Origin: Strongylocentrotus purpuratus
Lineage: Eukaryota > Echinodermata > Echinoidea > Camarodonta > Strongylocentrotidae
Length of the DNA: 64,000 bases
Direction: 5' to 3'
NCBI RefSeq assembly: GCF_000002235.5
Contig: NW_022145605.1
Location: forward strand, 37,891,141-37,955,140
Positions 31,519 to 43,489 of the stretch are shown here, piece by piece; the stretch's first letter is position 1, and each line of letters begins with the position of its first letter. A model generated the notes under the pieces. The model searched no databases, had not been told where the DNA came from, and was given only the letters and a program-made list of their open reading frames with translations. The position numbers and the translations under genes were made by a program.

Positions 31519-33109
31519 CATAGGCGCCGGAAGTGGGGGGGGGGGGGCAGGGGGGGCAGTTGCCCCCCCAGTCAAAAAAGTGGGGGGCAAAACGCATTTT
31601 TGCCCCCCCAAAACGCCCCCCCCCCCCTCCAAAAAAAAAAAAAAAAGCAGTAAAGGAATAAACATGGTTTGTATTTTTAACCCAAAAGAACATAACAATA
31701 ATAAAAACCTGAATTAAAGCACATATACCATTCCATTCAAAGAAAAGGAAAGTTCACAGGAATTAAATTTTTATAAACATTGCGCATGCTACCTATACGG
31801 TTTATAATAGCGATACGCGCATATCGTGGACATATTGTGCGAGAATGGGAAAACGTGTCTGTTTTTTTGGTTTTGTTATAGGGGTGAGAAGACATGAGCC
31901 CCTGAACGCTGGCGTACTGATGGGGGGGGGGGGGTATATCTATACGATACCAGTGATTTACACATGTTGCTGTTATGACATGATTTTCCGGTATTTTTTC
32001 TCCATTTTTTTTTAAGTCATACCTTTTTATGCGTTTGTTGGAAAATAAGAAATTCCCAAATTACAGTCGGGCGAAAAATACGCTTATTTAGAAGCCTTTA
32101 TGACATGGTCTGCAAAGTGGCTGGGCTCGAGCCCCTCCCCCCTCACTTTTTGAAAAAGTATGTTAAAGAGAAAAAGAAAGAAAGACGGAGAGAAAAAATA
32201 AGTGACCTGCCAATGTCACAAATAAGGCATAAAAAATGCTCATCTGACCGTAATTAAATGCCTAAAACCCCAGAGCTTACGGGTGCTCCGCCCCCGGACC
32301 CCACCAAGGGCCCTAAGGCGGGCCCCTGGATGCTCATCTGACCGTAATTAAATACCTAAAACCCCTGAGCTTCCGGGGGCTCTGCCCCCTGGACCCCACT
32401 AAGGGCTCTAAGGCGGGCCCCTGGATGCTCATCTGACCGTAATTAAATACCTAAAACCCCTGAGCTTCCGGGGGCTCTGCCCCCTGGACCCCACCAAGGG
32501 CCCTATAAGGCGGGCCCCTGGATGCTCATCTGACCATTATTAAATACCTAAAACCCCTGAGCTTCCGGGGGCTCTGCCCCCTGGACCCCACCAAGGGCCC
32601 TATAAGGCGGGCCCCTGGATGCTCATCTGACCATTATTCAATACCTAAAACCCCTGAGCTTCCGGGGGCCCTGCCCCCTGGACCCCACCAAGTGCCCTAG
32701 GGCGGCCCCTGGTTGCTCATCTGACCGTAGTTAAATATTAAAACCTCTGAGCTTCTGGGGGCTCCCCCCCCCCCCCTCTGGAACACGTCAATGGCCTTAA
32801 AGAGGCCCCTGGATGCTCATCTAACCGTAATTAAATACCTAAAATCCCTGAGCTTCCGGGGGCTCAGCCCCTTGACACCCTGCCGAGGCTGGACCCCACG
32901 CCAATTTACGCTCTACCTGATCGTTAATACTTCACTTTGAAAAACGTTCCGCGGGACCTGCATGTAACGTGTAAGACTGGTGGTGATGCAGATTTTTCGT
33001 CTGCCCCCCCCCCCTTCCGAACGTTTTTTCTCATTACGTCACTGCCCTCGGAAGGTGAGCCCCCTGGAATGTTTGCCCCCCCAATCCCAAACTGCTTCCG
33101 GCGCGCCTG
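31519..33109. mobile_element. Non-autonomous hAT-like DNA transposon with 8-bp target duplication
   Basis: The flanks are GAGATCAC at 31511-31518 and GAGATCAC at 33110-33117, an exact 8-bp duplication. The left end reads CATAGGCGCCGGAAG and the right end reversed CAGGCGCGCCGGAAG (12 of 15 identical). Poly-G / TTGCCCCCC blocks sit inside both ends. 8-bp duplications and CA-starting terminal repeats are features of the hAT superfamily. The 1591-bp body has no transposase; it holds a minisatellite of about 95-bp units, poly-G/poly-C hairpins and AT-rich filler. It lies just beyond the last candidate plus-strand exon. Confidence 0.85.
32237..32885. repeat. Minisatellite, about 94-100-bp unit, 7 copies, inside the hAT-like element
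   Basis: TGCTCATCTGACCGTAATTA begins units at 32237, 32331, 32426, 32523, 32620, 32714 and 32814. Each continues CCTAAAACCCCTGAGCTTCC, then GGGGGCTCTGCCCCCTGGAC and CCCACCAAGGGCCCTAAGG. The last units are the most diverged. Internal GGGGGCT/GCCCCC and GGGCCC palindromes would form strong hairpins. Confidence 0.95.
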
Positions 33110-33117
33110 GAGATCAC

Positions 33118-34110
33118 AGTATTGAAAGTAAATCCATGTCAAGCTATTCAGTTACCTTTTTTCCAGTTTATTTTAGGAAACTTAATTTACAGGGTTTATG
33201 ACTACTTTTTTCTAATTTTTTGCTGGTAACATAATCGCAAGTAATTTTGAAAAATCAACTCAAGGGTAATTTCAATAGCCTATTTTCAGGACGGTATAGC
33301 CCCCATATATCATACTCGGATTACATCATTGTAATGTTTGCACATTTCTATAGGTGCTGGACAGGGCTATACACATTACCTAAAATTACTTTTTTATAAA
33401 GTTGTGATCGTAATTGATGATCGTGATAATCTTGCAAGCACCCCGAAATAAGTTAAATATTTTAAAAGAAGAAAGTTAAAATATGATCATTAAAAAAACA
33501 ATGCTTTGTACGCCTTTTGAATGTCGTTGTTGTTGTGACACAGATAAGCAACTTCTATCTTCATGAAATGTCATAAGATAAGCTTTGAGCCAAATCTGGC
33601 GTGCTTGACACAATTATTTTTTTCGAATAGTTGTTTTTGTTTCTTGTTGTGGTATATTTCTAACCAGCTCATCAAGGCCGATCCATTTGTAGTATTGAAA
33701 AGATGGCACACATTAGCAGAATGCGATATATGTCATTCCTCGCGGCAGTCTAAAGTGATAAGTGATTACGCCTCAAAATATTATATTGTGTTTCCACTCT
33801 TACGTTTTTCATAGCATCTACAAATATTCTTATTGTTTGTGCATGAGAATGAGGGAACTTGTAGCTAGAGGCTTTTAATGGAAAACATTCGTAGGCCAGA
33901 TGGTGGTCTTGCCTCTATCATAATCGATCAAAATCCTTGTGTTTTTGTAGGTCAGTGCACGTGTAAGAGTGTTGTTAGAAAAAGGGAATCTGCATCTAAA
34001 ATAGATCTATACTAGATTGCTACGCCTCTTCTGGAGAGTGTTTGTAAAATGCTCTTGAATTTGAACTTGCCTGATCATTAAGGGCCGGAAACAACAGAGA
34101 GGAAGATAGG
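33118..34110. other. No gene recognised
   Basis: AT-rich unique sequence. Confidence 0.5.
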
Positions 34111-34114
34111 GGAG

Positions 34115-34470
34115 AAGTGGGGGGACAGGATGAAGAGGACGAGAAGGAGGAGGTAGAGGGTGATAAGGAGGAGGACGAGAAGGAGAGGAAAGAGGAGCGG
34201 GAGGAGGAGGGGAGGAGGAGGAGAAGAAGGGGAAGGAGGAGGAGGAGGTGGTGGAGGGGAGGAGGAGGAGGAGGAGGAGGAGGAGGAGGAGGAGGAGGAG
34301 GAGGGCGAGAAGGAGAAGAAGGAGGAGCGAGAGGAGGAGGGGAGGAGGAGGGGGGAGGAGGAGGGGAGAAGGACGAGGGAGAGGATGAGGGGGAGGAGGA
34401 GGCGGAGTGTGAAAAACAGTAAGCAGAGGTAGATGAGGGAAAAGGAAGATGGTTAGAGGGAGAGCAAAAA
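34115..34470. repeat. (GGA)n-rich polypurine tract, about 350 bp
   Basis: Almost pure purine on the plus strand, GGAGGAGGA with GAA interruptions. A tract this long can form triplex or slipped structures. All long frames here (Glu/Gly/Arg on plus, Ser/Pro/Leu on minus) are artefacts. Confidence 0.95.
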
Positions 34471-34654
34471 AAAAAGAGGACGAAGAAGAGGGAGAGAGGA
34501 TGAAGAACAGAAAGCAGAGTAGGAGGGGGCAAATAAAGTGGAAGGAGAGGAAGTAGTAAAAAACGAGGAGGAAATGTAACAGGAGGAATACAAGGAGTGG
34601 ACAATAATTATTAAAGCAGAGAAGAGAAGGGGAGAGGGAAGATAGAAGGATGGG

Positions 34655-34795
34655 CAGAGTACCCATTTAACACCTGAGAAGAGCATGGTAGATTAAGTCC
34701 CTAGCCCAAGGTCATAGGTACCTTGCCAGGGTTCGAACCCAAGACCTTTGCACTTTCACTCAAGTGACTAAACCACCCGAATACGACACCTTAAC
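34655..34795 (-). mobile_element. tRNA-derived SINE, minus strand
   Basis: On the minus strand GGGTGGTTTAGTCACTTGAG resembles an A box and GGTTCGAACCC is a perfect B box. The body runs CCTTGGGCTAGGGACTTAAT then CTACCATGCTCTTCTCAGGTGTTAAATGGGTAC, a SINE-style tail. It is too degenerate for a functional tRNA. Confidence 0.65.
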
Positions 34796-34799
34796 ACTT

Positions 34800-35691
34800 A
34801 AAATAAGTGAAGTTACTGTTAAAAACTAAACACTACGGCTACAACTTTTACCAACTCGCCTACATTGTTATATCGCATCATTTGGGGGATAGTTCTAAAA
34901 TTATACTGATGCAAATCCTATATTCCGATCAAAAGCTCTTGAGATAACAAAGCATCGTATAGTGGAGCGGTATGGAGCGGTAAAGACATTTGACATTTCC
35001 GTTGTTCCATCATTTAAAAACATTATTTTCATTTCACTGTTGTTGACATCTAAGAAAATGATTCCTGAATGCTTTTTCGCAACTTTGCTCTGACGTATTT
35101 CACTTATCTATCGATGCTTTTGTAAATGAATTCAATAACCTTTCGATTAATCTCTCTCCGACGGGACTCCACCGACCCCTGTGTCTCCTCCAGCCCCATC
35201 AGGTCGGCGATGGGAATTGCGATGTAATGGCCCCAATAAGCACAACCGCATCTTGATCTCCATAAATACATCTAAATGACTGACCTTCAAACCGTGTTCT
35301 TGTGGGCTCGCCTCCTCTATAAAAGCAACTGATTGATCACGAGTCGTTCCCGGCCAAATGATATTTGAATCCCCGACAATTTCTTATTGAATATCGAGTT
35401 TTGCGCGCTTGACACACATACCCCCGAGACGAATATGGTCGAGGATAAATTTAGACAGTGTTTCTATCACCAAAATGTGTTTTTTCAGACCAGTACCTCT
35501 TGTCCGACACTGCAATTTTGATGCAAATTGACTGACTCCGCGTACAATCTATAGTAGATGTGAATTGTTCGCTCAGTGGCGCTTCTATTGTTTGGCTAAC
35601 TTAAGGCGCTATGTGGGACCATAGAATAGTGAGTATGGTGACCATCAGAGGAGGGGGTGGGAGAGGACAAGACCAGAGGAAGGGGGTGGGC

Positions 35692-35723
<32 letters not shown>

Positions 35724-35915
35724 GGTAAAGTGTTTGATTTTAACACGTTCAAAGAATTTTTGGATTGCAGTTAAAATAATAGGTTTTCTTGGTATTTAAG
35801 GCATGTACACCTTGTGTACCAATACCACTGGTCAAACGGAGAAGAGATTTTGATAAAGATAAAGATAACAATTGAAATTCCCCTCCCCTCCCCTCCCCTC
35901 TCTCTCTCTCTCTTT

Positions 35916-35957
<42 letters not shown>

Positions 35958-36690
35958 CTGGTCACTCGAACCTCGCGTACCTCCCAAAATAGCATGGATA
36001 AAGTGGATGAGATTGGGAGGGGAAAGTAGGATAAGGCAATTTGGGGGATTTTACCAAAGTAGGAAATATCGTCGTGATCCAATAACAGAAATCAGATCGA
36101 AGATGAAGAAGATTTCACTTTTTGAGGAGCTCGTGTACTTCTCGACTCCTTCCATTCATCTTTGCCAAAATGACAGAGTTGGTTGTTCGTGAATGCTTTT
36201 TGTTTTATTGGAGGTTATTCATTGCAGCCGACATCTTTTGGTCTGGCAAGTGGTGTGCGCGCTGTCATTCTAGAGCAGACAGGCTCTAATTAGATTGATT
36301 TATATCTAGTCAACTTTATTTTATACCTAATCAATTTAGATTACTTTACTTGTTATTGTATAATCAAGAAAAATAAGCGTCTGCAAAAATCAGCATCAAC
36401 AAAATCATGTGTTCTAAACTAGTTATTTTGTCTCTTTTATTATATTTTATTATAGATTAAACAATGAGATAAGAGTGCTGCCTGCCCCAATTCAGTTCGA
36501 TAATTTAGCCATAAAGAATTATCGGTAATTTCATTAATAATCGAATGAAAACATCCAACAGATTAAGAAACGTCATTTTTAGGGTACACTCAAACTTAAC
36601 ATTATATTTTAGAGGTGATTGTTATATTAATAAATATGGAAATATGAGAAAATATTCATTACCATTTTCATAATGCAATATCCCATAATT
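34800..36690. other. No gene recognised; possible core promoter and CT/GA tracts
   Basis: 35140-35480 is unique, moderate GC and CpG-containing, with TATAAAAG at 35318-35325. No exon could be attached. GA/G-run at 35695-35725. (CT)n at 35898-35955. Confidence 0.35.
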
Positions 36691-36764
36691 TAATGCATCA
36701 TGCATTCGTATTTCTAATCGACCTTTGCGATATTATATGCTTTATTATTCTCTTCTTATACAAT

Positions 36765-36959
36765 CTTTTCCCCCTCTTCCCCTCATCTATCCCTCCATTT
36801 TTATTTCTCTCATTCTGTCGGTCTGTTTGTCTGTCTCTGTCCGCATCTCCACCCCTCTCTCTCTCTCTCTCTCTCTTTTTTTTTCTTCTCCCCCCCTCTC
36901 TCTCTTCCTCCCTCTCTCTCTCTCTCTCTCCCCTCCCCGTCTCTCTCTCTCCCTCTCTC

Positions 36960-36995
<36 letters not shown>

Positions 36996-37255
36996 TCTCT
37001 CTCTCGTTTCCCTCCATGCACCTATGTTCCCTCTCACTTTCCTCTCCCTCTTTTTTGTTTTCTATCTCCTCCATTTCTCTTCTTCGACAAACCCCCCTCC
37101 CTCCCTCTCTCCTCCTTTCCCTCCCTCTCTCCTCCTCTCCCTTCCTCTCTCCTCCTCTCCCTTTCTCTCTCCTCCTCTCCCTTCCTCTTTCCTCACCTCC
37201 CTTCTTCCCATCCCTCTTGTTCCTGAATCTCCCTCCATCTCCACGTATACATCTC
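36765..37255. repeat. Polypyrimidine (CT)n / CTCCTCTCCCTTC tract, about 490 bp
   Basis: Nearly pure pyrimidine on plus. A CTCTCCTCCTCTCCCTTC sub-unit repeats several times at 37100-37200. The long Ser/Leu frames across it are not genes. Confidence 0.95.
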
Positions 37256-39070
37256 CTTGCATCTAACTACATAACTATTTCCATCCATCTCTTTTCTTCC
37301 AAATCTTTCGGGAATTTCTGACAAATGGAAAGTCCTGAAATCATACCAATTTCCATCTTCGGTCATGCATGATGGCATTGCAAGGGATTCATGCACCGAC
37401 TCGGTACAAACGTCTCGCATTATTTTGACAGCATGCATCTCCATGTTTATAGAGTCAATAGTTAGATGATGGTGGTGATGATGAGCGCATCAAAAAAGAA
37501 AAAAGGCATACTCTCTCTGGTGATGAGCTTGGTTGTCATTTTTAAGGCTGTTAGGTTTTCCCCAGACTAGTACGTGTGTCGCTGTTTCTTCACGCTTGGA
37601 TGGCTGTCTAAATTTGTTAAGGTCTTGCACGATGTTCCCATATTTCCGCCATTCCGAAATGTTATATTAATTCACATGATTTCACATTCATGGCTCTCAG
37701 AATTGAAAGAAAAGAGTCAAATGAGAGAAGAATGGAAGGAATGTATATAAAGAACAAGTGCAAAGAAAGGAAGGGGAGGTAGAGAGAGAGAGGGGGGGGG
37801 GGTAGACAAAGGGCGAATAGGGGAGGAGAAGGGTCATATGGAGAGAGTTGAGAGAGAATATTTATAGAAAAATCACATATTAATTGCGACACAGAGGAAG
37901 GAGGTAGTGAAAGTAAATAACCAAGCAGTCATTAGGGTAACGATAGATTTGGTGTAAAAATGAAGAAAAAAAAGACGATAATCCTTCTATGTCAGTAATT
38001 TTGGATTTTAATAATAATTTTAGTTGGAAGTGCACTTTCCTTTGCTGTCAGTAGCGTAGCTATCAAGCTACCATACCGGGTCCTAATTTGGTCGCAGTTT
38101 TTTGTTATAAAATAACAAAACAATTGATAGATTTTCCAGATATCATATTAATCAGTGGAAATGTAAATCTAGTACAGATAATGATGTTTTTCAAGCCTCC
38201 TTTGATATAAAATAAGAACAAAAAACAAAACTTTACAGTCATATGTAATTATTTATATCAATATATTCATCTACGGACAAAAATAATAAATAGGAATGCC
38301 CAGGTCAATTCAGTTTTATTTCACTCAAAAGCAAACATAAAATATATTATACCAAGGAGTATTTTTTTGTGTGTAATAACTCTTTGAGTATACACATAAA
38401 TGTTCGTTTCATAGGCACCTTGCAAGGCTGTACACATGTGCCCCTAATCTAGCTAATCGAATAACGATAAATGGCAGGAGAAAAGAGAAGGGGAAGGGGC
38501 AACGTGAAAAGATGACCGACTCTCTTTCACGCCCTCCCGTCACACGACGACTGTGTCCTCTCGAATTCATCATTCTTTACGGTCTGCTTACCCCCCCCCC
38601 CCCTCCTCCTTTCTTTTCGTGACACAAGTGCCCCCATGCTACGCCAATGCCATGAATAACAATTGTCTTTCAGTCAATTTTTATATTCAGAAATCAAGAC
38701 ATGGGTTTGTTTCCACGTCATTTACGTCCCACTTGTCTGCCCTCACATTACCATTTGATGCAAATCATGTCTGGAGTGGGACACTTCTGAAGAGCACGGA
38801 TGCTATTTTGACGACACTTCAAAAACATACCGAAGTATTGCAACTGCGTTGTAATTTCAATCCATTTCCTTTAATATGTGATATGAAAAGGAAGTGGTAT
38901 ACCCACTGCGACCCCATCCCATTTGCACACCTCCATAACTAGTTTGTTAGTTCAGTTCAGTTCAGTCCAGTTCAATTTATTCATTCTTCTCAGCATAAAA
39001 ATAATATTATAAATATATTGACTGCTATGAGGGGCATAGCTGTTTCTATAAACTCAAGGGGACGTTACAT
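37256..39070. other. No gene recognised; one R1 repeat
   Basis: 38400-38655 is a copy of R1 with ACGACTGTGTCCTCTCGAATTC, a C-run and GTGCCCCCATGCTACGCCAATGCC at its end. 38950-38985 is a GTTCA repeat. The rest is AT-rich. Confidence 0.45.
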
Positions 39071-39074
39071 CATG

Positions 39075-39250
39075 CACTACTTGTAGCTACTTGCGCCCTC
39101 TATATAGCAATCAATGCCTAAGCGGTACCCGTTGGTCCCCCATGATCCCCTTTTTCTTATGTTAACTGAGAGCTGATATGATGAGATAACCACCTGCCGT
39201 AGACCATCCAGGGAGGTCTAACCCCTCCTGGCCAAATTAGTGCAGATAGG
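39075..39250 (+). repeat. Dispersed repeat, family R2, copy 1
   Basis: Shares with 53085-53270 the string CAATGCCTAA-CGGT-CC-TTGGTCCCCCA-GATCC, then CTTTTTCTTATGTTAA and TGAGAGCTGA, then GATGAGATA-CCACCTG. About 170 bp align in the same orientation with moderate divergence. No tRNA-like head is visible. Confidence 0.8.
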
Positions 39251-39904
39251 CTTTAAATCATTGGTTTGTCTAGAAGTAATCTCTCTTTTATTATCATCGG
39301 ATGTTTGTTGTTAACACCATACATGTTGTGCATATATTTTTTTTTCAAAGAGCCTGTTTTGGGACTGCGTTTGTTTTCAATCTGTGGATAGTAGGCTCTA
39401 TATTCACAAACATATGACATTGATTTGATGACATAGTTCTTTCTGCAAACAAGTTCAGAAAATACATTGATTTCCAGGACAACATTATTTTTTGTCAAAC
39501 ATTTACATTCTACTCTAGCATATATCCTTACGAAACAGCAGTGCCTCTTATAAATGAAACACGATTTTGGCGTTGGTATCCAGACCAAACTCGTTATTGA
39601 TGTTTTACGAAGAACAGAGGAATGGAATATTGGTAGGAAGGGAGGGGGGGGGGGCAGCACTGATGTGGGGAGGGATCGGAATTATCTTCTTTTTAAATTG
39701 TCTCCCCCGTTGCCTTTTTGTCTATTTCTAAACTGTCGTTGTCATCTTCAATAGAGCGGTTTAATAACATATTCAAATTTTAGGCATACCTTTTTAAAGA
39801 AAGGTGGTTCTTGACAAACTGAAGGCTTGTCTGAGGCTTGCCCGACATAGCAACACGTAATGTTTGCAGATTGGATTCCAGGTATTGCAATTCATTCGAA
39901 AATA

Positions 39905-39967
39905 GGGACTTTTCAATTTGCACGTATAGCAGTCCACTATGTCGACGTGCAAATCGAAAAGTCCCTA
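39905..39967 (-). ncRNA. Strong hairpin, miRNA-precursor-like (or a tiny MITE)
   Basis: Arms TAGGGACTTTTCAATTTGC..ACGT and its near reverse complement pair over 23 bp around a 17-nt loop that itself can form ATAG/CTAT. On the plus strand there is one A-C mismatch; on the minus strand the same position is a G-U wobble, so the minus transcript is fully paired. Length (about 63 nt) and arm length fit a pre-miRNA. No known miRNA is recognised. Near-perfect arms also fit a young hairpin transposon. Confidence 0.4.
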
Positions 39968-39969
39968 AT

Positions 39970-40925
39970 AACAGGTTAATGGAATAAGTCGTCACTGGGT
40001 CTCCATGTAAGAAACATCCCTAAATTTGAATATATTAATATATCGGTCTACCGGATGAGGAGCATTGGTCCTCGTTTCCCCCGCAGCTACATGACCGACC
40101 GACGAATATTCTCTCTTGCCCCTTTAAAATTGAAGCTTTCAGACAATAAATTTTCTACATGCTGTGTTTGAGTGCATGAGGTTGCCCCTAGTGCAGGAAT
40201 CAACTGGGGTCCCGATGGTTGTTTGTCATCGTGTAACAAGACCAGTTCGAGAGAGAGAGTAACTTGAATTAATCAAATTTACCTACTGTCAGTCTCACAT
40301 GCTTTACATACATCCTACTCCGAACCACATACGACTTCTTCTCAATGAAAATTTTCCAATAATCCTGCCCGGTGCGAGACGCTTTGTACACAGCCCAACC
40401 AACGCGACATAAGCATACAAGAGGGGTATTCTAATTTTGAGGTAGTATCTCCGATTCATTTTCTTGATATTGTTTGTTTGCGGGCTGGGGTTCCTTTTTG
40501 TTACGATGTAAACAAAAACGAGGATAAACAAATTTACGATTGGAAAGTGGATTGATGAAGCAATGGGGCGCGACTATTGTACGCTGAGCAGAGCACATTG
40601 AGATTGGAATGAAAGTACAGGATTGGGATGGAATGGAAAAGTTAGAATGCAAAAATCATAATAAAAAGGAGTCTTCGAGGCGAATTTCTGATATATACCT
40701 ATTTGTGTTATAATAATTTTTTTCAAAGAAAGAGAAAAGAAATGAAAGTATACAAACCTATATAGTCTATACAGGGAAGAACTCCTAATTGACAGAGGAA
40801 AGTAAGAGTGCATGGGTGGGGTGGGGTGTTGAGAAAAGAGGGACAGAGATAGAGAGAGACGGACCTGGATAAAGAGAGAAAGACATGCAGACGTAATAGA
40901 CAGACGAAAGAGACAGAGAGATAAA
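39970..40925. other. No gene recognised
   Basis: Unique AT-rich DNA. Short frames on the minus strand lack splice context. Confidence 0.5.
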
Positions 40926-40927
40926 AG

Positions 40928-40933
40928 TAGATT

Positions 40934-40994
<61 letters not shown>

Positions 40995-41120
40995 ATTGGG
41001 GGGGGGGGGGGGAGGGAAGTTGGAGGGAGAGCGAGAGACAGAGAGATGGTGAGGGGTGAGAGAGAGAGAGGATACATAAATATACATGTATAGAGAGAGG
41101 GGAGAGCTACAGAGACAGGT
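40928..41120. repeat. (GA)n and poly-G block
   Basis: About 50 bp of GA, then G-runs, then interrupted GA. Sparser purine repeats extend from about 40840. Confidence 0.9.
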
Positions 41121-42830
41121 GGGGGTAGAGGCTGAACTAAAAAAAAAAAATATTAACAAGAACATAGGCAAAAAGAAAAATCCTACATGAAACATGTTTG
41201 GGGGTGACATGATATATTGGACGGGGGATCAAAATACTTGTTGAGACTCGGTCAAGTGGAGAGGCATTTAGAGACGGTCTGATAAACAGGCAAAGTATGG
41301 GAAGTATTGGATGACAAGAGGGTTATATTACAAAGATCTAGAAATAAATCATATCAAGTAAGTGTGCCAGCTGGTACCTTGACAGGATGTACAGGAACTG
41401 GTATGTACTGCTGGAAAATGTTATCCCTGTACTCTAAAGGCAATAATTTTGGCTGAGCGAATTAGGGGAGTCACTATCGTTCTTATAATCATATTATCAT
41501 TATGTCATTAATGTGTAGTAAAGTACTTGCCTCCGTTTCTAACAAATTTCACCCTGATCGCAGATTGAGAGTTCGGATTGAGATAAGGCCTCTGTTTAAA
41601 TCTCGAAGTTATGAGGGTCCTTAGTTCAAATATGGCTTGTGAAAGCTATTTGCTGTATGGATGAGCGATTACTTTTGTCAGTTAATAGCATTCCATAAGA
41701 AAATATGCTATGATATTTCATATGTATAGCGACCCTTACTTGACATTCCCGTCAGGCACTATAAAGAGAGCTTTCACAAATATTTACACGGTAATGAAAA
41801 GTAATAATAATTGGACAGAGAGATCAGCAGTAATGCATCATTACAACAAATAAACGAATTATGAAAGAATCACTTTTCAGTTAATGTTCGTCATCAGTTA
41901 GTCATCAGGATAACGAACTAGAGGGCAAGTACAATAGTCATAGAAGTATTTAAGAACTTATTTGCATTTACCAGAAAAAAACAGACGTGTACTATATAAT
42001 AATATAAACATGTCACTGCGTTGTTGTTTGTTTGTGTGGGTGCTTATGAAGATTAAATAGAAAATTGAATCTGACTTTTCAGAGAGGCGTTATGCTTGTA
42101 GGGACTTCTCTGCGTTGAGAGCGTTTAGGAGACAAGACGCGTAGAGAGGTACATATCCTTACCTGTTCATACATTTGAGGGATCTGGCAGTTCTATTTTG
42201 AGAAAGGTAATGGCTTTAAAGATCCCCATGGGTAGAATGGGGTGTACTTTAACAGATGGGCTAAAAATATACCAATATTTCTTGACACGCTCCTTGAATG
42301 GAGGGGTTCTTTCTTATTTCGTGCTGATTTATTTCCATCAATGTCGATGGGCAAGTTCAAGATCAGACGGAAATCATATTAATCAACTGCTAAACAGCTG
42401 ATTTTATCATGAATGAAAATATGAGAAAATTGAAAAGTTGAAACGGAGAAGGATACAACAAGGAGAATAAGTGATAATTTGAGAAAGAGGTGAGGAAATT
42501 TCAACGCCTACTTTTCATGAAAGGGAAGCTAAACAAGGAATTGTGAAAGAATATGAGTAATGAAATGAGTTAATTCAGAACAACTTATTGCAATTTTGAC
42601 CCGGAGTGATAAGCATGATGAAGTCGAACATAAATTCGATCGAAATGTTATAAAATGAACAATTTAACATCAAAATCACTCGGGTAAAGCTTCGAGAGCG
42701 CTTATCATGTACTAGGATATTGTTCCTGATATATGTGTTTTTAATTTTGTTTTACATTTCCCTTTTCGCATTTTTTTTTTTGAGGGGGTTGTATTTGACT
42801 GTATGTTAACATTTTAAGATCAGAAGAGAA
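41121..42830. other. No gene recognised
   Basis: On the minus strand AACTGCCAGATCCC...GAACAG|GTAAGG at about 42194-42165 is flanked by an AAAATAG acceptor-like and a consensus donor. It would be a 30-bp exon encoding NCQIPQMYEQ, but no partner exon was found. Confidence 0.3.
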
Positions 42831-42834
42831 TCAT

Positions 42835-43085
42835 GTCGAAGGAGGGCACGGGGAATGTGCCCTAATCAAATGGGGACAAGAAAGAGAAGAAGAGAAAAGA
42901 AAACGAGAATGGGAAAGGGGGAAAAGGGGCAGAGAAGAAGACGATAGGAATACCTCCCACCCCACCCCCCCCCCAATCAGCGGCCTTTCAAAGTCGTATT
43001 TCATTATCTGAGTAGGACCCCCACCCCATTCGAATGATATCAGTGCTCCCCTCAATGGCTGGGTTTACGCTACGCCAATGGTGAT
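42835..43085 (+). repeat. Dispersed repeat, family R1, copy
   Basis: GGGCACGGGGAATGTGCCC start, purine-rich then C-rich core, and GTGCTCCCCTCAATGGCTGG...TACGCTACGCCAATGG end. It matches the ends near 4690-4722 and 38629-38652. Confidence 0.5.
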
Positions 43086-43164
43086 AGAAACATAAGCAAA
43101 CTAGAATTTTTAATAGAGGGGTTGCCTTGTAGTCTAAACAAAATTAGTGTACGTTGGGAGCATC

Positions 43165-43480
43165 TTCATGTAGTGGTTTTTTAACTTGACTGTCAATCAA
43201 AAGGTTCATGGTTCGAATATCTGCCTAGTGCGTATATGCCCTATTATAGACAAGGCGTTTTATCCACAACCGAGGTGTTAATAATAATAATAATAATATT
43301 AACCTTTTATATAGCGCTTAATACAATGTCTCTAAGCGCTTTACAAATGTAATATTACCTCGGTCATTGGATACAGTGCTTGCCCGCACACACTGTGTGC
43401 ACAATCTCCACTCCCGGGGTACCTGGCACGATATATTTCTCGATATACACCGTGCGCTGGTATAATGTCTGCCTGAGGTT
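43165..43480 (+). mobile_element. Degenerate tRNA-derived SINE with AAGCGCTTTACA tail
   Basis: A decayed tRNA-like head with B-box-like GGTTCGAAT (about 43211), an (AAT)n stretch, then TTATATAGCGCTTAATACAATGTCTCTAAGCGCTTTACAAAT. The AGCGCTT...AAGCGCTTTACA end is a widely shared SINE/transposon tail in marine invertebrates (from memory). The following CCCACACACTGTGTG..GGGGTACCTGG part is likely its 3' section. Confidence 0.6.
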
Positions 43481-43489
43481 TACAGGTCA

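Noticed and set aside
32237..32885. CRISPR array
   Set aside because: Regular repeats of about 95 bp lack unique spacers, and the DNA is clearly eukaryotic. It is a minisatellite inside a transposon.
34007..34686. Ser/Pro/Leu- or Glu/Gly/Arg-rich ORFs up to 219 codons
   Set aside because: Translations of the GGA polypurine tract in different frames.
36693..37321. ORFs of 177 and 198 codons
   Set aside because: Pure Ser/Leu/Pro translations of a CT tract.
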